IMG/VR virus record: IMGVR_UViG_3300045996_000539
Span: 1-28,021 of that record
DNA from: a virus
Length of the DNA stretch: 28,021 nucleotides
Strand: one strand, 5' to 3'
The notes below the pieces were generated by a model. That model did no database searches. It was not told the origin of the DNA and was given only the letters and a program-made list of their open reading frames with translations. The position numbers were made by a program, and so were the translations under genes. Below, piece by piece: positions 1 through 9,196 of this stretch; position 1 is the stretch's first letter, and the number at the start of each line of letters is the position of its first letter.

Positions 1-557
1 CTGGCTATCTTGACCAGCGCAACAAGCTTGAAGAATTGTACCTTATGCGCCGCAACAAGATGATTGAGGAATACAACGAGCAGGCCAACAGCGCTCTTGA
101 AGCTATCAAGCAGGCTGCTAAGAATAGCATTGATTCAATCGAAAGCCTGTTGCAGCGTTTGACTGGCGGCGACCTCGCTAACGTCAATAATGTCGGTCAG
201 CTGAACAATCTTGATGCCAATTATCAGCAATTGCGTGCTCAGGCTTTTTCGACGTATAACCAAGAAGACATCGCAGACTTCTTGGAGGGTGGCGCTGCGT
301 TTGCTGAGTTTGCTAAGACTTACGGCGGCGGTGGCAAGATCACTAATAAGGTCCGCGATCAACTTATTTCCGATCTCGAGGCTCTGCGCGGCACAGTTAA
401 GACAATTGAGCAGACCGGGGTGATACCTGCCAATAGCAATGCACCGGCGGACACTGTGGGCACTGAAAGAATCATGGCATTGTTCACGAAAACTATGCAA
501 GAGAACGCTGAACTGCGCGCCCTCATGACGCGTCTTCTTGCCAAGGTTGGCGGTTGA
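1..557 (+). CDS. Tail tape measure protein, C-terminal end (partial)
   Basis: The reading frame is open to the left edge of the window, so this is the 3' end of a larger gene (about 184 residues visible) and the first in-frame TTG or ATG is not its start. The visible part is mostly helical: an N-terminal Glu/Lys/Arg-rich segment, a Leu/Gln/Asn-rich middle that includes IADFLEGGAAFAEFAKTYGG, and a helical end. This pattern of short helices near SxEDIADF-like text is typical of the C-terminal end of siphovirus tape measure proteins, which set tail length. Position agrees: tail hub and tail-tip genes follow directly. The stop TGA at 555-557 overlaps a possible TTG start of the next gene. The assignment rests on style and position, not on a catalytic motif. 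Confidence 0.6.
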   Translation, partial: GYLDQRNKLEELYLMRRNKMIEEYNEQANSALEAIKQAAKNSIDSIESLLQRLTGGDLANVNNVGQLNNLDANYQQLRAQAFSTYNQEDIADFLEGGAAFAEFAKTYGGGGKITNKVRDQLISDLEALRGTVKTIEQTGVIPANSNAPADTVGTERIMALFTKTMQENAELRALMTRLLAKVGG

Positions 558-559
558 TA

Positions 560-2293
560 ATGGTCATCAAGGCACTTAGATATAAATCGCCCCCTCTTGG
601 GCGAATGGGAAGACCGACTTCAGGTTGGACCTGGAATGTAGGTTTTGACCCTCTGGTTTTTGATGAGAACGCCAATAAAGATTATATTGTTCGTTGTCAA
701 CCCAAAGACCCGTCACTGCGTTCTATTCACGGACCCTACGGTTACGTAGGTGTACGTCCAGGCTTGAGTTGGAATTCTCATGGTGGGCGCACAACTATCT
801 ATCCCGGCGGAACCTTAGATCGTTCTTCTGCAGTTGACGATACGCCGGCAAATACGCCGATTGAATCACGTATGGTTCCATCTTTGAATTTCAAACGTGA
901 ATTGTTCAACACCGCTGATCCTATCGCATCATATAGCAGCAATGAAGGTGTGATTGAATTTGCTGATCCAAATAACGAACTTTCTCCGTACTTCAATTAT
1001 GTCTGGGATCAAGCACCTGTTGATATTTTGACAGGTTACCGTTCTCAGCGTTTTGAAGATTGGACAGTTGCGGGCAAGTTCACCGCAGCTGAATTCATCG
1101 GTAATTCAAAATACAAAACTATCTTACTTCGTGGAGTAAATTGGCCTCTTGAAGGACTAATCCATGATGAATATTATGACGGATCTGGTGGCCTAGGCGG
1201 TGATCCGCGTCTTAACAAACAGTGGAAACCTTATACCGTTGGATGGTGTAAAAATGTAGCGCCTGTGTTGATTGATTCTGTCCGCGGAATTCATCAATGG
1301 AGTTTTACAGCGTCAGCTGAATGTATGGCGTTTAAACATGGTGGCACGTCGTTGGATTTCTTCCAAGATTACGCCACGTATGAAGAATTTGTCGCGGCTA
1401 TTGATGCTGAACTTATTCCCTCTAGTGAATACGCCACATGCTTGGCCCATTCTTGCGCGGCTGCGAATATTGATATTTCGAAAGGTATTCGTGTTGACGT
1501 CAAAGGCGATTCGTACACTAGTTACGGATTCACAACCCCTATACGGCGCGCCGATATTGTGCGACGCATTGCTAGCGCATACGGCAAGGCAAAACTAGAT
1601 CCGAATATTCAAATCGAGTCGGTATCTTTTAATACCTTCAATATCCGACATTCCGCTACTTGTGGTTACCACACGAAAACGCCTACTAAGAAAGCTGACG
1701 CTATTGCTGAGATCCTTCGCGGCGTATTAGGGTTCTATTTCTTCCGTCCTTCTACAGGACAGATGGCGATTGGTTATGTTCGTGATCTAAGCACTGGTTC
1801 TGTTACTAATATCGCACTTGGTTCGGAAGGTATGGGCAATCCTGTCATGCTCGCCCGAGCCATTCCGAGACAGGGAACAAAGATCGGTTATCAGAAGAAT
1901 TACGATCCTCAAGACCGTAATGATCTTGTTGGTATAGTTCTTGACGATCCTGAAGAATGCGAAATTCTTAAGATGGAGTCTCAATACGCGTCGCATACGA
2001 CAGCGTATGTCAAGACTCGTTACGAACGAAGTATTATAGTTACGCTCGAAGGATATTTCTGGTTTGAGAGTGATGCACAGGCAGAAGCAATTCGTCAGCA
2101 GACCTTACTTTCCGTTCCTCGCGCGCTTTACCGTTGGACAATGGTTATTGATCCTAATATTGATTTGCTTGGAAGAACAGTCACGTTGACCGATGGTGAA
2201 TCTGTCCTTGACTTCGGTAGTGCGAAGCCGCTACTATGCGCAGGAATCGATTCTCGTGGTACGAGCCAAGTAACTATGACTTGGTGGGGATAG
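560..2293 (+). CDS. Tail hub / tail-tip protein
   Basis: This 577-residue protein follows the tape measure gene. The central part has a block beginning KPYTVGWCKNVAPVLID, followed by a segment of the type WSFTASAECMAFKHGG and an aromatic-rich FFQDYATYEEF stretch. Such blocks occur in a family of phage tail proteins placed after the tape measure that form the baseplate hub. The C-terminal half (YGKAKLDPNIQIES onward) reads as a mixed alpha/beta domain rich in beta strands. No signal peptide or membrane segment is seen. ATG at 560 is preferred. A TTG at 554, giving a TTGA overlap with the upstream stop and with AAGG at 543-546, is an alternative adding two residues. Function is inferred from family style and gene order. 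Confidence 0.6.
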   Translation: MVIKALRYKSPPLGRMGRPTSGWTWNVGFDPLVFDENANKDYIVRCQPKDPSLRSIHGPYGYVGVRPGLSWNSHGGRTTIYPGGTLDRSSAVDDTPANTPIESRMVPSLNFKRELFNTADPIASYSSNEGVIEFADPNNELSPYFNYVWDQAPVDILTGYRSQRFEDWTVAGKFTAAEFIGNSKYKTILLRGVNWPLEGLIHDEYYDGSGGLGGDPRLNKQWKPYTVGWCKNVAPVLIDSVRGIHQWSFTASAECMAFKHGGTSLDFFQDYATYEEFVAAIDAELIPSSEYATCLAHSCAAANIDISKGIRVDVKGDSYTSYGFTTPIRRADIVRRIASAYGKAKLDPNIQIESVSFNTFNIRHSATCGYHTKTPTKKADAIAEILRGVLGFYFFRPSTGQMAIGYVRDLSTGSVTNIALGSEGMGNPVMLARAIPRQGTKIGYQKNYDPQDRNDLVGIVLDDPEECEILKMESQYASHTTAYVKTRYERSIIVTLEGYFWFESDAQAEAIRQQTLLSVPRALYRWTMVIDPNIDLLGRTVTLTDGESVLDFGSAKPLLCAGIDSRGTSQVTMTWWG

Positions 2294-2297
2294 ATAA

Positions 2298-3116
2298 ATG
2301 GTGGCCCAAAAAGGTCTTATTATCAGTTCAAGAGAGATTAATAGAGCTGAACTTTCAGTAAGTTCAGAGATCAACACTTTGCCTGGCCGCTTCTTGTTGA
2401 ATATTCGCCCTTTCAAAGTCTGGCGTGCGCAATCTATTGTTGGCGAATATATTATTGTTGAATTGGAAACAGCAAAGGCGATTAACTCAGCTGCGTTTGT
2501 TAATCCAAATTTTTCAACAGTTCAATTTTATGCCTCTGCTACATTGAGTGGATTAGCGACGCCTTCTTTTGATTCAGGTGAAGTTTCTATTTGGCCTGCT
2601 GGTGGCAAACCTGTTGACGAAGATCACGCAGTGTTCACCGGTATTGCACGTTTCACCAATCCTACAACCTATAAATTCTGGAAGATTCTGCTTTCTGATT
2701 TTGACGTTGGTGCTACTAACGCTGAACTTGGACGTTTACTTCTTGATACTGAATTTCAATTTGAGCGAGGAATAGATACAAGCTTCGGTATGGAAATTGC
2801 GTCTCGTGATGAGTTAATTATCACAGACTTCAATAGTGTGTTTGCAGAAGAACGTGGCTTGACCACAAGGAATTATGTCTTTCCGATTTCCGCAGTTGCG
2901 TATGATGATGTGAAAGACTATCTCTACAAGCTCGCCCGTTATTCAGGCAAGTCTAAAGATTTTGTATTTTGCGCTAACCCCGGTGCTGACGACGATTGGC
3001 ATATTATGACGGTTCACGCCTTGTTCGCTGAATCGGTACCGTTCAAACTTCAGAGCATGTGGCATAATTCCAAACGTACCTGGAATGTTGCACTTGCACT
3101 CAAAGAAATTCAATAG
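2298..3116 (+). CDS. Tail protein, probably distal tail/baseplate component
   Basis: A 272-residue beta-rich protein starting five bases after the hub gene, with GGTGGGGA at 2283-2290 as likely ribosome binding site. The N-terminal 130 residues include WRAQSIVGEYIIVELETA and NSAAFVNPNFSTVQFYAS, which resemble the discoidin/carbohydrate-binding-like sandwich found in several tail proteins. The C-terminal half is a second beta domain ending in WHNSKRTWNVALALKEIQ. No enzyme motif is seen. Position between the hub and fibre-like genes supports a structural role in the tail tip. The exact role (distal tail protein or adsorption accessory) cannot be decided here. Confidence 0.5.
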   Translation: MVAQKGLIISSREINRAELSVSSEINTLPGRFLLNIRPFKVWRAQSIVGEYIIVELETAKAINSAAFVNPNFSTVQFYASATLSGLATPSFDSGEVSIWPAGGKPVDEDHAVFTGIARFTNPTTYKFWKILLSDFDVGATNAELGRLLLDTEFQFERGIDTSFGMEIASRDELIITDFNSVFAEERGLTTRNYVFPISAVAYDDVKDYLYKLARYSGKSKDFVFCANPGADDDWHIMTVHALFAESVPFKLQSMWHNSKRTWNVALALKEIQ

Positions 3117-3125
3117 GAGCTCGTC

Positions 3126-4367
3126 ATGCCCGGACGCACGTATGCTAATGATATTCTCGAGACGAGCCAGACGCTCGGTATTATCGATTACGTATTGGCA
3201 GGCGAGAACGAAGGTTATCGTCCGTTTTCTGATGAATTCAGTACAGGTGATAGTCCATTCTACATTGTGCGAAATGCGGATGAGACGAAATGCGAATATC
3301 ATTTCGGCGGAGTCTATGGTGAAGGTCCTCCTGCAACTTTAACGCGTAGCGTTGTCTATTCTACGAATAGCAATAACGCTGAGAGTTGGGTACAGGGCGA
3401 TCTGCCACTGACCATTTACGTTGGTACGCCTGCTGATGCACTTGAGCTTGCCTGTAAGATGGGGCTCGGTACGACGCGTCCGCCTTTCTTGGAATTCGGC
3501 TTTTGGGTTGACGAAGACGATGTCGCTGCCGGTATTCATACTAAGAAATTATATGACGGGACTAGCGACATCACAGTCGGTAGAATTAATACAGCCAGCC
3601 ACAAGTTTATCCCTGCATCGACTGCTATCAATTTCCCTCCTGGTCATATTCAAGGATTTACATACGATAATAACGCAGGTGACCCTACGAACGATATTGA
3701 TATTAATCCGGGAAGTTGTTCTGATAGCACAGGAGTCTATCCGATTGTGCTCGCTGCGGCAATTACAAAAAGGCTAGATGCGGCCTGGGCTGTTGGAACA
3801 GGTAACGGCGGATTGCTTAGCGGCGCGATCTCCAATACAGATTATAACATCTGGGCTATTGCGCGAAGCGATACCGATGTAGTCGATATCGGATACGAGG
3901 CAACGTCTTCAGCAACTCCTACGCTGCCAGCCAACTACACGTACTATCGTAAAATTGGATGGTTTAAACGTAGCGGTGGCCTTATTGTCACGTTCAATAC
4001 TTATGAACTTGAAGGCGGTGGCTTGCAATTTACGTGGAAGGCCAAACGTCAAGATATTTCTCTTGCGAACACGCTCACAACAGCTCGCAGGACCGATGCG
4101 TTGTCCGTACCGCTTAACTTCTCGGTGCGCGCACAGATTTTGGTCGTCATGCAAGATGCTGCCGCCATCTATGGTGTTTACATTTGTTGTCCCGACGAAA
4201 CGGATGAATATCCAACGTCTGTGGTTTTCTCACAAGTAGCTAGCGTGCTCACTGGTAGCAAAAACGAGATCAGAACGAGTGCTGCAGGCCTTATAGCTTC
4301 TAGAGCTAGCGTCACAATAGACGCATACACTGTATTCAGCGTCGGATTCTTGTGGTCACGGAGGTAA
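3126..4367 (+). CDS. Putative tail fibre / virion-surface protein
   Basis: A 413-residue protein rich in Gly, Thr, Ser and Asn with alternating hydrophobic residues, typical of extended fibre or adsorption proteins. The central part (IPASTAINFPPGHIQGFTY, then DPTNDIDINPGSCSDSTG) has the low-complexity look of fibre shafts and heads, and the segment SNTDYNIWAIARSDTDVVDIGYE is like text found in phage fibre head domains. The start ATG at 3126 has an AGGAGC site overlapping the previous stop. It sits between tail-tip genes and a beta-helix spike. There is no catalytic signature, so the call depends on composition and order. Confidence 0.5.
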   Translation: MPGRTYANDILETSQTLGIIDYVLAGENEGYRPFSDEFSTGDSPFYIVRNADETKCEYHFGGVYGEGPPATLTRSVVYSTNSNNAESWVQGDLPLTIYVGTPADALELACKMGLGTTRPPFLEFGFWVDEDDVAAGIHTKKLYDGTSDITVGRINTASHKFIPASTAINFPPGHIQGFTYDNNAGDPTNDIDINPGSCSDSTGVYPIVLAAAITKRLDAAWAVGTGNGGLLSGAISNTDYNIWAIARSDTDVVDIGYEATSSATPTLPANYTYYRKIGWFKRSGGLIVTFNTYELEGGGLQFTWKAKRQDISLANTLTTARRTDALSVPLNFSVRAQILVVMQDAAAIYGVYICCPDETDEYPTSVVFSQVASVLTGSKNEIRTSAAGLIASRASVTIDAYTVFSVGFLWSRR

Positions 4368-4369
4368 TA

Positions 4370-4540
4370 ATGTCTAAAGAAGAAATGATGGAAATTTACG
4401 CCAACGCGACGGAACCTATGGTCTTCGTTCGTCGCGTTGCAGGTGTAATTAAATGCGCCTGGTTAAATTACCAAGAGGATGCAACTGAGATTCTTGCTGA
4501 ATCGCATCCTGATGTAATAACATTTAGGTCTGGATTCTAA
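4370..4540 (+). CDS. Small protein of the tail gene cluster (56 aa)
   Basis: The open frame begins upstream at a GTG, but GGAGGT at 4360-4365 lies five bases before ATG 4370, so translation most likely starts there (MSKEEMMEIY...). The product is a 56-residue soluble, mildly acidic protein with two likely helices and a Cys-Ala-Trp in the middle. I do not recognise the family. It lies one base before the spike gene start, so the two are probably translated together. A chaperone or accessory role for the fibre is possible but nothing in the sequence proves it. Confidence 0.6.
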   Translation: MSKEEMMEIYANATEPMVFVRRVAGVIKCAWLNYQEDATEILAESHPDVITFRSGF

Positions 4541-4541
4541 G

Positions 4542-5411
4542 ATGCGCGACGTCACGATTGCAGCGAACGGCTGCCCCGCTGCAGTTCCCGGAACAGATTG
4601 CTCCGCAGCCATCCAGGCCCATGCTAACTATTTATTCAACAACCATGGCGGCCGTGGGCTCCTTTATTTCCCCGGCGATGGTGCAGCATACCTGATCGGC
4701 ACGACGGTCGAGCTTTACGGATGCCTCGGAATCAAGGGCGATCACTGGGCGACGATCTTCCAGACGATCGGTGACAGGACGGCGTTCGTTTTTGGTGGCG
4801 CGAACCATCTCGTAAGCGATGTGGTCATTATCGGTCATCAGGCGTGCACAGCGGTGAACCCTGTCACAAAGGTCGCCAACAATGTCTGCATGTTCATGGA
4901 TCGCGTCACCATTTGGTACGGCGCTACTGCGATCGAGAATCGGGGAAATGACGGTCGCTATCGAGACTGCTTCTTTTGGGGCTATCAGTCTTGCATGCAG
5001 AACTTCGGCAACAACTGGTATTTTGGAGTGAAGTTCGACGACTGCGGAGTCCTGGGGCCGAACGGCCAACCTTGGGTGACGCCGTTCAGCGTCATTAACG
5101 GCTCCGGCGTTCTCGAGAATTACTACTTCGGTTGCGACTTCAGTGGAAATTTCGGCTATTCGTACTATTCGAGTAGCACGATCGGCCATTTCTCGAAGCA
5201 CATTGGCTGCGTCATGTCGTCGCCGATTGATGTGGCATTCAACGGATGGTGTGTCAACGTCGCTACAACGTTCGGTTCACAGACCTTCAATGGCAACGGT
5301 GCAGCCTTGACGTTCGATGCGTGTTACAAGATCGGTCCTCCGCTCACGCCCTATGCGGGTGGCTCAGGACTTCGGCGCATGGGCTGGGACTCGCATTACA
5401 ATATCCTGTAA
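4542..5411 (+). CDS. Beta-helix tail spike-like protein (pectate-lyase-like fold)
   Basis: A 289-residue protein with the N-terminal pattern of phage spike/pectate-lyase-like beta-helices: AAIQAHANYLFNNHGGRGLL, a YFPGDGAAYLIG turn, then repeated short strands with Gly/Asn turns and many aromatic residues (for example YFGCDFSGNFGYSYYSSS). Such proteins often bind or degrade host surface polysaccharide, acting outside the cell as a receptor-binding spike. At 289 residues it is short for a spike and has no visible trimerisation or chaperone domain. Base composition differs from the preceding tail genes (more G+C, more C-ending codons), suggesting separate acquisition. It is the last plus-strand gene, ending at a strong hairpin. 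Confidence 0.6.
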   Translation: MRDVTIAANGCPAAVPGTDCSAAIQAHANYLFNNHGGRGLLYFPGDGAAYLIGTTVELYGCLGIKGDHWATIFQTIGDRTAFVFGGANHLVSDVVIIGHQACTAVNPVTKVANNVCMFMDRVTIWYGATAIENRGNDGRYRDCFFWGYQSCMQNFGNNWYFGVKFDDCGVLGPNGQPWVTPFSVINGSGVLENYYFGCDFSGNFGYSYYSSSTIGHFSKHIGCVMSSPIDVAFNGWCVNVATTFGSQTFNGNGAALTFDACYKIGPPLTPYAGGSGLRRMGWDSHYNIL

Positions 5412-5446
5412 ATGATGCGGACGGTATGAATTACCGCCCGCATCAT
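5412..5446. terminator. Hairpin terminator between convergent gene blocks
   Basis: Arms 5412-5426 and 5432-5446 pair over 15 positions with a single mismatch, around a 5-nt loop. The stem begins directly after the stop of the plus-strand spike gene and ends 5 nt before the stop of the minus-strand gene, so it can serve both directions. The U-rich tails are weak on both sides. Confidence 0.7.
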
Positions 5447-5451
5447 ATTAC

Positions 5452-5847
5452 TTAGGCAGCCTGCGACATCTGCTTCTGCTGCGCAGGAATGCCGTGGTAC
5501 CGGCGCCACGTCGCATACTGCGTCTTGGTAGTCGCAGGATTCCAGCCCTTCGCCTGGGCGGCGGTCATGATATTCTCGAGCTTCGGGATTGTTCCCGTTC
5601 GCCGCATGCCGTCGAGTTCGCCCCAAATGGCTGCACACTTGGTGCCTTCCTTCGGAGGCTTGATTGATTCATCAACAGGGCCGCGAGCAGCGCTGCCCAT
5701 TGATTTGACAAACGCCTGGCGGATTGCGTTACGAATTGGAAGCTGCAAGATCTCGAGGACTGTATCCTCGATTTGCTTCTCCAGCGTATTCGCATCGATT
5801 GTGCCCGGAATCGCAATCTTGTTCCAGGGCATTACATCTTTGGCCAT
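5452..5847 (-). CDS. Protein with shared C-terminal domain (paralogue 1 of 3)
   Basis: A 131-residue protein, last gene of the minus-strand block. Its final ~60 residues (from about KPPKEGTKCAAIWGELDG to QYATWRRYHGI) align with the C-termini of two other proteins here (13464-13952 and 14064-14720): a Trp in the first helix, GxNxxTxxTQxAxW near the end, and a [FY]-[NH]-G-I finish. The N-terminal half is helical. The domain looks like a small helical, perhaps winged-helix, DNA-binding module; related text occurs in other phage and bacterial proteins without a named role, as far as I recall. The ATG has a strong AGGAGG site seven bases upstream. Function unknown. Confidence 0.75.
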   Translation of the reverse strand: MAKDVMPWNKIAIPGTIDANTLEKQIEDTVLEILQLPIRNAIRQAFVKSMGSAARGPVDESIKPPKEGTKCAAIWGELDGMRRTGTIPKLENIMTAAQAKGWNPATTKTQYATWRRYHGIPAQQKQMSQAA

Positions 5848-5941
5848 GATTTACCCTCCTGAGTTGCGCGAGCCCCACGGCCCACTGCAAATACATATAG
5901 GGTATTACTTAACGAATGTAAAGTGCAATCTGCAAGGAAAT
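5848..5941 (-). other. 94-nt gap between polymerase and paralogue 1
   Basis: No gene fits here. It holds the ribosome binding site of the downstream gene and an A+T-rich stretch with a weak promoter-like pair on the minus strand (TTTACA, then TATATG 17 nt later). I would not call the promoter on this evidence alone. Confidence 0.3.
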
Positions 5942-7966
5942 TTACTCGACAGCACCGATTTCTTTGAGCATTTTATTACTCTTGTTGATATACCAATCGT
6001 AGTCAATATCATCAGGCAATGACTCAGGCAACTGCATTGCAGGCTTACCTCCTGTAGATGCGCCAACAAGATGTCCGTTACTAGCCCTGACGATTTCTTT
6101 GCCTCGTTCTTCGGTACTGTAGTACCAACGGATCTGGCTGCCGAGATATTCTCCGTCTTTAACGGCACCACCTTTAACACCTTGGATGCGGATAAATTTA
6201 CGCATGTCTTTACATTCTCGAATACTCCGTTCGACTGGTATGCCGTCGATAAGGTACCTATCCACGGCTGCAATGCACACTGTGGTTACAGGGTTCTTCT
6301 TTAGCCGGAATTCTTTGTTTTCTTTTGGATCGTCCCAAGGGTTGTAATATGCTCCCTTGTGTTTGATAGTGATTTCGCCCTTCTTGTCAGGCTCCGAAAC
6401 TGCAATATAATTATTGATATCGCGGCTGTAAATACCAGCGTAGTTCTTACCTTCCGTCTTGAATCCGGTAGTATCTTCCCACCACTTCACAATCTCTTCC
6501 ATCTTGTCGAGAAGATGACGCGGACATTTAATCATAATGCCGTCTGTGTTGCCGCTAACCACAGGGATGCCCGCCAGCTCGAGCGCTTCGGTAAGCATTA
6601 GCAGGTACAACTGGCCGCCAATGGTTGTATGGAACAATAGCTTCGGTGCATACACAATCGACCAGACACTTCCAAGCTTACCGTATGTTCCGTTAATAAC
6701 AATCTTCAACGAATCTGCGGTAGGTTTGTTGCCCGCGTCTTTAGCAGCAAGGCGCCGCTTGGTAATACCGCCATAGATCTGTAGAAATACCGGCCCGAGG
6801 TGAGGTGGATAATACCCGTTGTTAAGAATGATCATCGGATAGAATGATGCTACGTCCTTATCGACTAACTGGTAGAAAGCATCAGATTTGTGTGCTGCCT
6901 TCTTCTCTTTCGAGTGCAGCCCGCCGATGCCCATCTTATAGGTGGACTCACCAATCTTAAATTCCAATGCACCGATAATTGGAGGCATAGTAACGGTACC
7001 ATCTGCGCCAATCTCAAAGTCGGCATTACAGATGGCATCGAGAACACTCCGCATGAGCGGAGTCTGGAAGTTAAGGTTGGCGGGTTTCTCGTAGCGGTAA
7101 ACCGTTCCGGGGTCAATTGTAGGGCGTTGCGCACGGGTGCCCGTTAGCCGCTGGTACTCGCTGCCGATAATGGCCTCGGCAATTTGGGCGTCAGACTTGC
7201 TACGTAGATCTATCTTATATTCATTCGTGAGGTGGTAGCGCAGATCGATAGCTTCACGTAAAGTTTCGTGAACAAAGCCGGTGGACGTCGTATCGTTAAC
7301 ACAATACCATCGGACAATTGCAATCTGATCTTCCGACAAAACGGTATTAGGAGCAAACGGCAGATCTTGCATACGTGGCACATGGACTCGCCCTCCATAA
7401 GTTTTGAGGCCGGCCTGTAGCGGCGCAACCTCCATTAAATCAATGTGGTCAACCGCAAGTTTCTGAACCTTGTGGCGTTTAAGGATAGCCCAGCCTGGGA
7501 CGTCATTAACGATAATATCGTCGCTAGCTTGCTTTAGCACGTCGCACTCTACGCCGTCAAGCGAAAGCGCGGTCATGGGCATATCATAATGAATGCCGTT
7601 GAAAGTAACGAGGCAAATATTATCTAGAATCCAACGGAATTTATCATCGTCATTAAGACCGATTTCACCTTCGCGTTTTTCGAATATAAGAATTTTCCCT
7701 GTAGCTAGGGAACGGACAATTCCGCACCAATAGTTGGCATAGCATTCTGTATCATACAAGAACCGATCGTCTGTTGCCTTAGAATGCAACAGATCTTCAT
7801 CAGTCATAAAAGGTATTGGGAACCTTCTTGCTTCCTCAAGCCCAGGCAGATAATCATCCCGCAACCATGTAGGTTCGGGTGCTATCCGCTTGACCTTTTC
7901 AGCGCTAGGTTTCTTTTCAGGTGGAAGGTCTTTCCAAAAGAAACCGTATGAATCAGCTCGCTTCAA
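5942..7966 (-). CDS. Family B DNA polymerase with 3'-5' exonuclease
   Basis: This 674-residue protein replicates phage DNA. The exonuclease domain shows ExoI (D72-x-E74 in YDTECY), ExoII (N123 and D128 in FNGIHYD) and ExoIII (Y221 and D225 in YCVND). The polymerase domain shows motif A (D371 in DVASFYP), motif B (KIVINGTYG, K421 to G429) and motif C (D475 in GNTDGI, a variant of DTD). It is shorter than typical family B enzymes, and the N-terminal domain is reduced. No terminal-protein-like domain is seen, so protein priming is not indicated. The start codon appears to be TTG at 7964-7966, with AGGCGAG upstream, overlapping the end of the clamp gene by 14 nt; the next Met is at residue 54, too close to ExoI. 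Coupling to the clamp suggests a polymerase-processivity factor pair. Confidence 0.88.
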   Translation of the reverse strand: MKRADSYGFFWKDLPPEKKPSAEKVKRIAPEPTWLRDDYLPGLEEARRFPIPFMTDEDLLHSKATDDRFLYDTECYANYWCGIVRSLATGKILIFEKREGEIGLNDDDKFRWILDNICLVTFNGIHYDMPMTALSLDGVECDVLKQASDDIIVNDVPGWAILKRHKVQKLAVDHIDLMEVAPLQAGLKTYGGRVHVPRMQDLPFAPNTVLSEDQIAIVRWYCVNDTTSTGFVHETLREAIDLRYHLTNEYKIDLRSKSDAQIAEAIIGSEYQRLTGTRAQRPTIDPGTVYRYEKPANLNFQTPLMRSVLDAICNADFEIGADGTVTMPPIIGALEFKIGESTYKMGIGGLHSKEKKAAHKSDAFYQLVDKDVASFYPMIILNNGYYPPHLGPVFLQIYGGITKRRLAAKDAGNKPTADSLKIVINGTYGKLGSVWSIVYAPKLLFHTTIGGQLYLLMLTEALELAGIPVVSGNTDGIMIKCPRHLLDKMEEIVKWWEDTTGFKTEGKNYAGIYSRDINNYIAVSEPDKKGEITIKHKGAYYNPWDDPKENKEFRLKKNPVTTVCIAAVDRYLIDGIPVERSIRECKDMRKFIRIQGVKGGAVKDGEYLGSQIRWYYSTEERGKEIVRASNGHLVGASTGGKPAMQLPESLPDDIDYDWYINKSNKMLKEIGAVE

Positions 7967-8939
7967 GATGCTGCTCGCCTGGCATCATACGACCGCTCAA
8001 TACTCCGCGAAGCTCTTTGCTCTGGAATACTATAGGTTTAGGATACGTACTCCAATCGATCTTTTCTACGACGCCTTCAAGTAGTTCGAGCATCTCAAGC
8101 GAATAGCAGCCGGTATGCGGAAAATTGTCAAGCTTAAATTTGGCACCTGTCTCGTCTAGATGCGTCATAAGCTCGCCATCCTTAAAGTACACATTTCCAA
8201 TTTTGTCGGTAAACGCCTTAATCGATTTTAATCCTTCAAAGAATCCGTTGTGAATGTCGACTGGATTACCGTGACACGATTCGAGGACTTTGGTAATGAC
8301 GTCTTGTTTTGTTTCCCAAAGTCCTGAACGAATCCACCGTCCGTCGGAAAAATGGAATGTAATGGAGCTCTCAGTGACTTGGGCATGCGTCGGGTCTTCC
8401 CCGATTCGGAGAAATTCCCTAACCGCAGCACTCGGTATGTTGAGGGTGAGTGGTATTGGAGCACCAAGCCAAAACTGGCAAATAATGACATTGTTTGTCG
8501 CGTAGGCTGAATTGGCGTGCAATAGAATACCGTTCGTCCACTGTCGCGACGCATCGTCCCCGACAAAAGGTAACAAGTTCTCAAAAGCGCGCCTGACCGC
8601 CGCGCCATCGAATTGAACGATATCTCCTTCTGGTTTGACATGAGGTGTTTCCTCATCAATGCAATCGACGAGTGCTCTGTAAGGGCCATTTTGAATCCTT
8701 AGACGGCCGGCTGCCGTCATGCTAATGGTGACCACATGCTCGGGGCTGCAGTTCGAGATAGCTTTAATTAACTGCGATGCGTTAGGTTTGCAGTCGATAT
8801 CAAACGCGATAGGCGAGCTAAGCGCTAGATTACCGTTGTAAGACCGAATAACGCCTTTCTCGATACAGAAATGCGTCATGCCTGGAATAAGGTCTTTCTT
8901 AGCGACCGCACCCTGAACAAATTTCAGTTCTTTAAGCAT
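7953..8939 (-). CDS. DNA sliding clamp-like protein (DnaN-like)
   Basis: A 328-residue protein that resembles a divergent beta clamp. The opening FVQGAVAKKDLIPGMTHFCI, followed by SYNGNLALSSPIAFDID and a helix with NASQLIKAI, is like the first domain of phage DnaN-like proteins. Repeated beta-strand blocks continue to the C-terminus, roughly matching the three-domain length of DnaN (about 366 in E. coli). It would encircle DNA and hold the polymerase encoded by the next gene, whose start it overlaps. The ATG overlaps the previous stop as TAATG. The identity is from pattern recognition of a divergent family; a structure prediction would settle it. Confidence 0.6.
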   Translation of the reverse strand: MLKELKFVQGAVAKKDLIPGMTHFCIEKGVIRSYNGNLALSSPIAFDIDCKPNASQLIKAISNCSPEHVVTISMTAAGRLRIQNGPYRALVDCIDEETPHVKPEGDIVQFDGAAVRRAFENLLPFVGDDASRQWTNGILLHANSAYATNNVIICQFWLGAPIPLTLNIPSAAVREFLRIGEDPTHAQVTESSITFHFSDGRWIRSGLWETKQDVITKVLESCHGNPVDIHNGFFEGLKSIKAFTDKIGNVYFKDGELMTHLDETGAKFKLDNFPHTGCYSLEMLELLEGVVEKIDWSTYPKPIVFQSKELRGVLSGRMMPGEQHLEAS

Positions 8940-9196
8940 TAGTTCTTTTTCCTGTAGCCTTCTTCATAGTCTTCGCGACCGTCGAAAGCATTATGGATCC
9001 AGACACCGTTCTGATTCAATTCAGGTTTACAGAAACAATGACTGCGGCAATTGTGCCGACGGTCATCATTCATTGGAACGCGATGAAACGTAGGTGGCAC
9101 TTCGTTTGATTCAAGCGACCGCCAGCGGAGAAAATGTTCCGGTACATACTTCCCAAGTTCTTCTCCGAGAGGAACCGGCATAGTGAATTTAGGCAT
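8939..9196 (-). CDS. Small Cys/His protein next to DpdA (85 aa)
   Basis: An 85-residue protein with a Cys/His cluster (HNCRSHCFCKPE, residues about 48-59) followed by WIHNAFDGREDYEEGY, a conserved-looking tail I associate with small uncharacterised phage proteins. The cluster might bind a metal. The ATG overlaps the stop of the DpdA-like gene as TGATG and its own stop overlaps the clamp start as TAATG, so it is locked into the same operon. No function can be assigned; a role linked to base exchange or to the clamp is only suggested by position. Confidence 0.7.
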   Translation of the reverse strand: MPKFTMPVPLGEELGKYVPEHFLRWRSLESNEVPPTFHRVPMNDDRRHNCRSHCFCKPELNQNGVWIHNAFDGREDYEEGYRKKN

